Shown: piece by piece, positions 59,100-64,000 of the stretch
Position numbering within the stretch: the stretch's first letter is position 1
Layout of the letters: each line of letters opens with the position of its first letter
Assembly (NCBI GenBank): GCA_900756155.1
Contig: CAAEJV010000033.1
Location: 149,991-213,990 of the forward strand
DNA length: 64,000 nt
Reading direction: 5' to 3'
From: Pasteurellaceae bacterium
Lineage (GTDB): Bacteria; Pseudomonadota; Gammaproteobacteria; Enterobacterales; Pasteurellaceae
Notes under the pieces: model-generated
The model's input: the letters and a program-made list of their open reading frames with translations, nothing else
Told to the model about the DNA's origin: nothing
Database searches by the model: none
Made by a program: the position numbers and the translations under genes

Positions 59100-60521
59100 A
59101 TGAAAAAAATACTATTTATCTCTATGTTTAGCTGTTTCCTAACTTGTACTGAAGTACAAGCATCTATAGCAAATTCCACCAGTTCTAGCAGTCAATTTAA
59201 TCAAATTTCTACTAATTTAAGTAATGAAGAATTTGGCAAACATATTCTCAAAAAAGTTTATCCGAGAGCTGTATACGATAAATGGAGTAAATCTTGGGAA
59301 GATGAGGTTTTTCGCATTGATTATGACTTAAAAGATATTCAAACCAGTGAAGGAGAGAAGCGTTATTTTGCACTGAATTATGGAACTGCAAGATATAATC
59401 AGGAACTGCATTTATACATTTTCAAAAAGTCATTAAATGAATGGGTTTTAGAAAATCAGGAATATATGAATTCTGAAAATTTAATACAACACCCATTATT
59501 TAAAAATAAAAATATAGAGTTTCTTGGTAAGGCAGAAGTAGTTAAGCTAGGAAAGGATACACTGGGTTTTCAATTAGACGGCCGTGATGGAGGGAGTGGT
59601 GGTGAGAAAGGTGATATTAGCTGGGTTTACTCTGTAGATAATAAAATGAAAATAGTGACTGGGTGTCATAATGAAGAGTGGCGTTTTGAGACTCTAAGTG
59701 TTGAATGTATGCCAAAAATTAATTCAAATCTAAAGCTAACAGAGGCGTTTTATCCGATTGAATTGAATTATAAGCTTGTGAAATATAAGCTTAATGATAA
59801 GGCTCAAAGTGGGGCAGAAGAATGGGATAGAAAAAGCATAGGTAATAAGAAAGGTAAGGTAGTAATTTTATTTAATCCTCAAAATCAAACTTATGAACTA
59901 CCAACTGGCTTTGAAAAAATTAGTACAAATACGAATAAGCTATGGGAGTACTTTAGTAACGCAGCAGCATCTAAGCAAAAACAAGTTAATAGTAATCAAT
60001 CAATAGATTTGACTGATTTTGTAAAATGTCATGTATTAGGTGTTGTTGAGTGTGAAAGTAAAGAAGATTTTTTACAAAACATGACCTTATTACAAAAACG
60101 AAGCGTAAAACAAGAAATTGTTAGACGTGATGAAATTGCTAGTGAGGGTGGTGCAGATTACCATTCTAAAGATGTGACAATCCTATTGCAGAATGCTACG
60201 GCATTTGGTTATCCAATTAATGCCATACATATAATTCGTGGGTATGAATTTGGGGCGACCAAAGTTGAATTTGCTGATTTTCAGAGTTTTGTTCAAGTAA
60301 GTAAATTATTTCCATTACCAGAACATAAAAGCAAAGGAAAGGGATATTTTCTCGCTATTTATGATTATGATGAAAATGGTAACCCATCACCAAAAGTAAA
60401 AACTATTTATGATAAAGAGGGAAAACCTTTACCTAGATTCTCAGTTATGGGGGGCGGGTGTTATGGTGGATTGATTTTTAATCCTCAAGCCTTAACGATA
60501 TCTGATGAAGGTGGCTGTTAA
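59100..60521 (+). CDS. Exported protein of unknown function
   Basis: The 473-residue product has a Sec-type signal (cleavage near VQA-S, residue 22) and no lipobox, later membrane helix or barrel signature. Regions: an N-terminal Ser/Asn-rich linker (about 23-45), a middle domain with a glycine-rich GRDGGSGGEKGD loop (about 160-175), and a C-terminal domain with GGADYHS and a GGGCYGGLIF stretch near the end. Six cysteines remain after the signal, and the last residue is Cys, suggesting disulfides. No uptake sequence is inside, and base composition looks more AT-rich than neighbouring ribosomal genes. It stands alone between the divergent clcA gene and the str operon. Confidence 0.6.
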   Translation: MKKILFISMFSCFLTCTEVQASIANSTSSSSQFNQISTNLSNEEFGKHILKKVYPRAVYDKWSKSWEDEVFRIDYDLKDIQTSEGEKRYFALNYGTARYNQELHLYIFKKSLNEWVLENQEYMNSENLIQHPLFKNKNIEFLGKAEVVKLGKDTLGFQLDGRDGGSGGEKGDISWVYSVDNKMKIVTGCHNEEWRFETLSVECMPKINSNLKLTEAFYPIELNYKLVKYKLNDKAQSGAEEWDRKSIGNKKGKVVILFNPQNQTYELPTGFEKISTNTNKLWEYFSNAAASKQKQVNSNQSIDLTDFVKCHVLGVVECESKEDFLQNMTLLQKRSVKQEIVRRDEIASEGGADYHSKDVTILLQNATAFGYPINAIHIIRGYEFGATKVEFADFQSFVQVSKLFPLPEHKSKGKGYFLAIYDYDENGNPSPKVKTIYDKEGKPLPRFSVMGGGCYGGLIFNPQALTISDEGGC

Positions 60522-60539
60522 GCGCAAAGAGTGTGATAC

Positions 60540-60568
60540 TTGACATTACCCTGGGAACTCTTTAAAAT
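60540..60568 (+). promoter_or_regulatory. str operon promoter
   Basis: TTGACA (60540-60545), 17-base spacer, TAAAAT (60563-60568): near perfect. It lies 92 bases before the rpsL ATG. Confidence 0.85.
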
Positions 60569-60659
60569 TCAACGTCTATTTCTTCTGTCTATTGGATGGA
60601 GAGATAGATTTTGTAACAAACATTCTATTATGAATAACATTTAAACTGGAGCTTTTTTA

Positions 60660-61034
60660 ATGGCAACTATCAACCAGCTAGTACGCAAACCGCGTGTGAA
60701 AAAGGTTGTAAAAAGTAACGTTCCTGCATTAGAGGCTTGCCCGCAGAAACGTGGTGTGTGCACTCGTGTATACACAACTACACCTAAAAAACCGAACTCA
60801 GCATTACGTAAAGTATGTCGTATTCGTTTAACTAATGGCTTTGAAGTAACTTCTTACATCGGCGGCGAAGGCCACAACCTTCAAGAGCACAGTGTTGTGC
60901 TTATCCGTGGTGGTCGTGTTAAAGACTTACCAGGTGTTCGTTACCACACTGTACGCGGCGCATTAGACTGTGCAGGCGTTAAAGATCGTAAACAAGGTCG
61001 TTCTAAATACGGCGTTAAACGTCCTAAAGCTTAA
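60660..61034 (+). CDS. rpsL: 30S ribosomal protein S12
   Basis: The 124-residue protein of the decoding centre starts MATINQLVRKPR and contains TPKKPNSALRKV with K43-type streptomycin-sensitivity lysine in wild-type form, and GVRYHTVRGALD. First gene of the str operon. Confidence 0.98.
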   Translation: MATINQLVRKPRVKKVVKSNVPALEACPQKRGVCTRVYTTTPKKPNSALRKVCRIRLTNGFEVTSYIGGEGHNLQEHSVVLIRGGRVKDLPGVRYHTVRGALDCAGVKDRKQGRSKYGVKRPKA

Positions 61035-61180
61035 TGGAACTCCGTTAAGTAAGGCCAAACGTCTAAATTAGTAAAAATTTAAATCAGAAACTCCAGTATC
61101 ACATTAACTCACTTTAAAGTGCGGTTAATTTTTATAGAGTTTTGGATACCCTGAAGATTAAATATACGGAGAAATTCGCA

Positions 61181-61651
61181 ATGCCACGTCGTCGTAGTGT
61201 TGAACCACGCAAGATTCTTCCAGATCCGAAGTTCGGTTCAGAGTTACTTGCAAAATTTATTAATGTATTAATGGTAGACGGTAAAAAATCCGTTGCTGAA
61301 ACCATCGTTTACGGTGCGTTAGACAAACTTGCAGAACGCACAGGTAAAGAACCTTTAGAAGCATTTGAAATTGCACTTGAAAACGTTCGCCCAACCGTTG
61401 AGGTTAAATCTCGTCGTGTTGGTGGTTCTACTTACCAAGTGCCAGTTGAAGTACGTCCAGTTCGTCGTAACGCATTAGGTATGCGTTGGATCGTTGAAGC
61501 TGCACGTAAACGCGGTGATAAATCAATGGCTTTACGTCTTGCAAATGAATTATCTGATGCATCAGATAACAAAGGCGCAGCTGTGAAAAAACGTGAAGAC
61601 GTTCACCGTATGGCTGAAGCTAATAAAGCATTTGCTCACTTCCGTTGGTAA
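61181..61651 (+). CDS. rpsG: 30S ribosomal protein S7
   Basis: The 156-residue 16S-binding assembly protein starts MPRRRSVEPRK. ATG 61181 follows CGGAGAAATTCGCA; a start at 61142 would add 13 residues unlike S7. In E. coli S7 also feeds back on the str operon. A 146-base gap to rpsL holds a USS. Confidence 0.97.
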   Translation: MPRRRSVEPRKILPDPKFGSELLAKFINVLMVDGKKSVAETIVYGALDKLAERTGKEPLEAFEIALENVRPTVEVKSRRVGGSTYQVPVEVRPVRRNALGMRWIVEAARKRGDKSMALRLANELSDASDNKGAAVKKREDVHRMAEANKAFAHFRW

Positions 61652-61670
61652 TACGCTTTTAAAATTTAAG

Positions 61671-61691
61671 GGCTTCATCCTCGATGAAGCC
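61671..61691 (+). promoter_or_regulatory. Hairpin between rpsG and fusA
   Basis: GGCTTCATC and GATGAAGCC, nine-base stem with a 3-nt loop, no T run follows. Likely an RNA processing or regulatory stem rather than a terminator. Confidence 0.6.
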
Positions 61692-61735
61692 TTACCCTTA
61701 TATAAACAGATATTAAACTTAACAAGGTTATAATA

Positions 61736-63838
61736 ATGGCTCGTACAACCCCTATTGAAAGATATCGTAATATCGGTATTAGTGCGCACATCGATGCTGG
61801 TAAAACTACTACCACTGAACGTATCTTATTCTACACTGGTGTAAGTCACAAAATTGGTGAAGTACACGATGGTGCAGCAACAATGGACTGGATGGAACAG
61901 GAACAAGAGCGTGGTATTACCATTACCTCTGCGGCAACTACCGCATTCTGGTCTGGTATGTCACAACAGTTCCCACAACACCGTATCAACGTTATCGATA
62001 CCCCGGGACACGTAGACTTTACTGTTGAAGTAGAACGTTCTATGCGTGTTCTTGATGGTGCGGTAATGGTTTACTGTGCGGTTGGTGGTGTTCAACCTCA
62101 GTCTGAAACTGTATGGCGTCAAGCTAACAAATATCAAGTTCCACGTATTGCGTTCGTAAACAAAATGGACCGTACTGGTGCTAACTTCTTACGTGTTGTT
62201 GAACAACTTAAAACTCGTTTAGGTGCGAATGCTGTTCCTCTTCAACTTCCAATCGGTGCAGAAGAAAGTTTCACTGGTGTTGTTGATTTGATCAAAATGA
62301 AAGCGATCAACTGGAACGAAGCTGACCAAGGTATGACCTTCACTTATGAAGATATTCCAGCAGATATGCAAGCAGCGTGTGAAGAATGGCGTCAAAACCT
62401 TGTTGATGCAGCAGCTGAAGCAACTGAAGAATTAATGGAAAAATATCTTGGTGGTGAAGAGTTAAGCGAAGAAGAAATCAAAGCAGGTCTTCGTCAACGC
62501 GTATTAGCAAACGAAATCATCTTGGTAACTTGTGGTTCTGCATTCAAAAACAAAGGTGTTCAAGCGATGCTTGATGCAGTTGTTGAATACTTACCGGCAC
62601 CAACTGATATTCCAGCAATCAAAGGTATCAACCCAGATGAAACTGAAGGTGAACGTCACGCAAGCGATGATGAGCCGTTCTCTTCATTAGCATTCAAAAT
62701 TGCAACTGACCCATTCGTAGGTAACTTAACCTTCTTCCGTGTGTACTCAGGTGTAATTAACTCTGGTGATACAGTATTAAACTCTGTACGTCAAAAACGT
62801 GAACGTTTTGGCCGTATCGTACAGATGCACGCTAATAAACGTGAAGAAATCAAAGAAGTTCGTGCGGGTGATATCGCTGCAGCAATCGGCTTAAAAGATG
62901 TAACTACGGGTGATACATTATGTGCAATCGAAGCACCAATCATCCTTGAGCGTATGGAATTCCCAGAGCCAGTAATCTCTGTAGCAGTAGAACCTAAAAC
63001 TAAAGCTGACCAAGAAAAAATGGGTCTTGCATTAGGTCGTCTTGCTCAAGAAGACCCTTCATTCCGTGTTCACACTGATGAAGAATCTGGTGAAACCATT
63101 ATTTCTGGTATGGGTGAGTTACACTTAGACATCATCGTTGACCGTATGAAACGTGAGTTCAAAGTGGAAGCTAATATCGGTAAACCACAAGTATCTTACC
63201 GTGAAACTATCCGCACTCGTGTTAACGATGTGGAAGGTAAACACGCAAAACAATCTGGTGGTCGCGGTCAATATGGTCATGTTGTTATTGACTTATACCC
63301 ATTAGATCCAGAAGGTCCTGGTTACGAATTTGTAAACGAAATCAAAGGTGGTGTAATCCCTGGTGAATACATTCCTGCAGTTGATAAAGGTATCCAAGAA
63401 CAGCTTAAATCTGGTCCATTAGCGGGTTATCCGGTAGTAGATATTGGTGTACGTTTACACTTCGGTTCATACCATGATGTTGACTCATCAGAATTAGCGT
63501 TTAAATTAGCGGCTTCTTTAGCATTTAAAGCAGCGTTTGCTAAAGCAAACCCAGTTCTACTTGAGCCAATCATGAAAGTTGAAGTAGAAACTCCACCAGA
63601 GTATGTGGGTGATGTAATCGGTGACTTAAGTCGTCGTCGTGCTATGGTTAACGGTCAAGAAGCGAACGAGTTCGTTGTTAAAATCGATGCAGAAGTTCCA
63701 CTTTCTGAAATGTTCGGTTATGCAACAGACTTACGTTCACAAACTCAAGGTCGTGCATCATACTCAATGGAACCGTTAAAATATGCTGAAGCGCCAACAA
63801 GTGTTGCTGCGGCAGTAATTGAAGCGCGTAAAAAATAA
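61736..63838 (+). CDS. fusA: Elongation factor G
   Basis: The 700-residue GTPase catalyses translocation. P-loop AHIDAGKTTTTE near 17-28, switch II DTPGHVDF, NKMD and the five-domain layout. Full length; part of the str operon. Confidence 0.98.
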   Translation: MARTTPIERYRNIGISAHIDAGKTTTTERILFYTGVSHKIGEVHDGAATMDWMEQEQERGITITSAATTAFWSGMSQQFPQHRINVIDTPGHVDFTVEVERSMRVLDGAVMVYCAVGGVQPQSETVWRQANKYQVPRIAFVNKMDRTGANFLRVVEQLKTRLGANAVPLQLPIGAEESFTGVVDLIKMKAINWNEADQGMTFTYEDIPADMQAACEEWRQNLVDAAAEATEELMEKYLGGEELSEEEIKAGLRQRVLANEIILVTCGSAFKNKGVQAMLDAVVEYLPAPTDIPAIKGINPDETEGERHASDDEPFSSLAFKIATDPFVGNLTFFRVYSGVINSGDTVLNSVRQKRERFGRIVQMHANKREEIKEVRAGDIAAAIGLKDVTTGDTLCAIEAPIILERMEFPEPVISVAVEPKTKADQEKMGLALGRLAQEDPSFRVHTDEESGETIISGMGELHLDIIVDRMKREFKVEANIGKPQVSYRETIRTRVNDVEGKHAKQSGGRGQYGHVVIDLYPLDPEGPGYEFVNEIKGGVIPGEYIPAVDKGIQEQLKSGPLAGYPVVDIGVRLHFGSYHDVDSSELAFKLAASLAFKAAFAKANPVLLEPIMKVEVETPPEYVGDVIGDLSRRRAMVNGQEANEFVVKIDAEVPLSEMFGYATDLRSQTQGRASYSMEPLKYAEAPTSVAAAVIEARKK

Positions 63839-63854
63839 TTTTTTGTAACAATCC

Positions 63855-63882
63855 GCTCTATAAGTCGAATGGCTTATAGAGC
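63855..63882 (+). promoter_or_regulatory. Hairpin between fusA and tuf
   Basis: GCTCTATAAG and CTTATAGAGC, ten-base stem with an 8-nt loop, then ATTTTCTAGGA with the tuf ribosome-binding site. Terminator-like or processing stem that may set EF-G to EF-Tu ratios. Confidence 0.6.
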
Positions 63883-63891
63883 ATTTTCTAG

Positions 63892-64000
<109 letters not shown>

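Overview
The window is chromosomal DNA of a Pasteurellaceae bacterium, most likely a Haemophilus close to H. parainfluenzae. The 9-mer AAGTGCGGT (or its complement ACCGCACTT), the Haemophilus-type DNA uptake sequence (USS), occurs roughly fifty times, often as inverted pairs acting as terminators between genes. DNA is AT-rich and proteins match Haemophilus families closely. An intact hemC-hemD-hemX-hemY operon lies divergent from cyaA. From memory, H. influenzae keeps only the hemX/hemY part here and needs haem (X factor), so this strain is probably X-factor independent. A NadR without a helix-turn-helix domain fits the V-factor (nicotinamide riboside/NMN) physiology of the group.

Layout, left half. 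A drug-efflux MFS pump cut by the window edge, the haem/glutathione-binding lipoprotein HbpA/GbpA, PdxH and a YidX-like lipoprotein (1-4.5 kb). Then an accessory catabolic cluster (4.7-9 kb): two Gfo/Idh/MocA oxidoreductases and a GntR/FCD regulator, divergent from an MFS transporter. One oxidoreductase and the transporter resemble E. coli NanY (YjhC) and NanX (YjhB), which handle 2,7-anhydro-N-acetylneuraminate. An SLC13 carrier follows, then slyX, fkpA, a YheO-type regulator with tusDCB (tRNA 2-thiolation), a YeaK-type deacylase, a T4-endonuclease-V-like glycosylase, a Fur-box-preceded metal/siderophore-binding protein and a polar amino-acid ABC importer (9-19 kb). The hemCDXY/cyaA block, narP, yibQ-envC, gpmA, a Lys/Ala-rich exported protein and rluE fill 19-31.7 kb.

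Right half. A classical autotransporter, ilvC/ilvY, rarD-glpE and a YhbW-like flavin monooxygenase (31.7-39 kb). A likely yheS-yrdD-tsaC-aroE-tag operon, then lptD (39-46 kb). xerC with a GNAT gene, tpiA, an LPS heptose glucosyltransferase facing waaA-coaD-lipoprotein-rep, then tRNA-Ser and two tRNA-Arg (46-53.5 kb). nadR with a metallophosphoesterase, an FMN riboswitch controlling ribB, clcA-dusA, one unrecognised exported protein and the str operon rpsL-rpsG-fusA-tuf, with tuf cut by the window end.

No insertion sequence, prophage, CRISPR array or integrase other than XerC was seen. The most interesting accessory parts are the NanX/NanY-like cluster, the unrecognised exported proteins, the USS copies inside signal-peptide codons, and several RNA or operator structures listed under findings.
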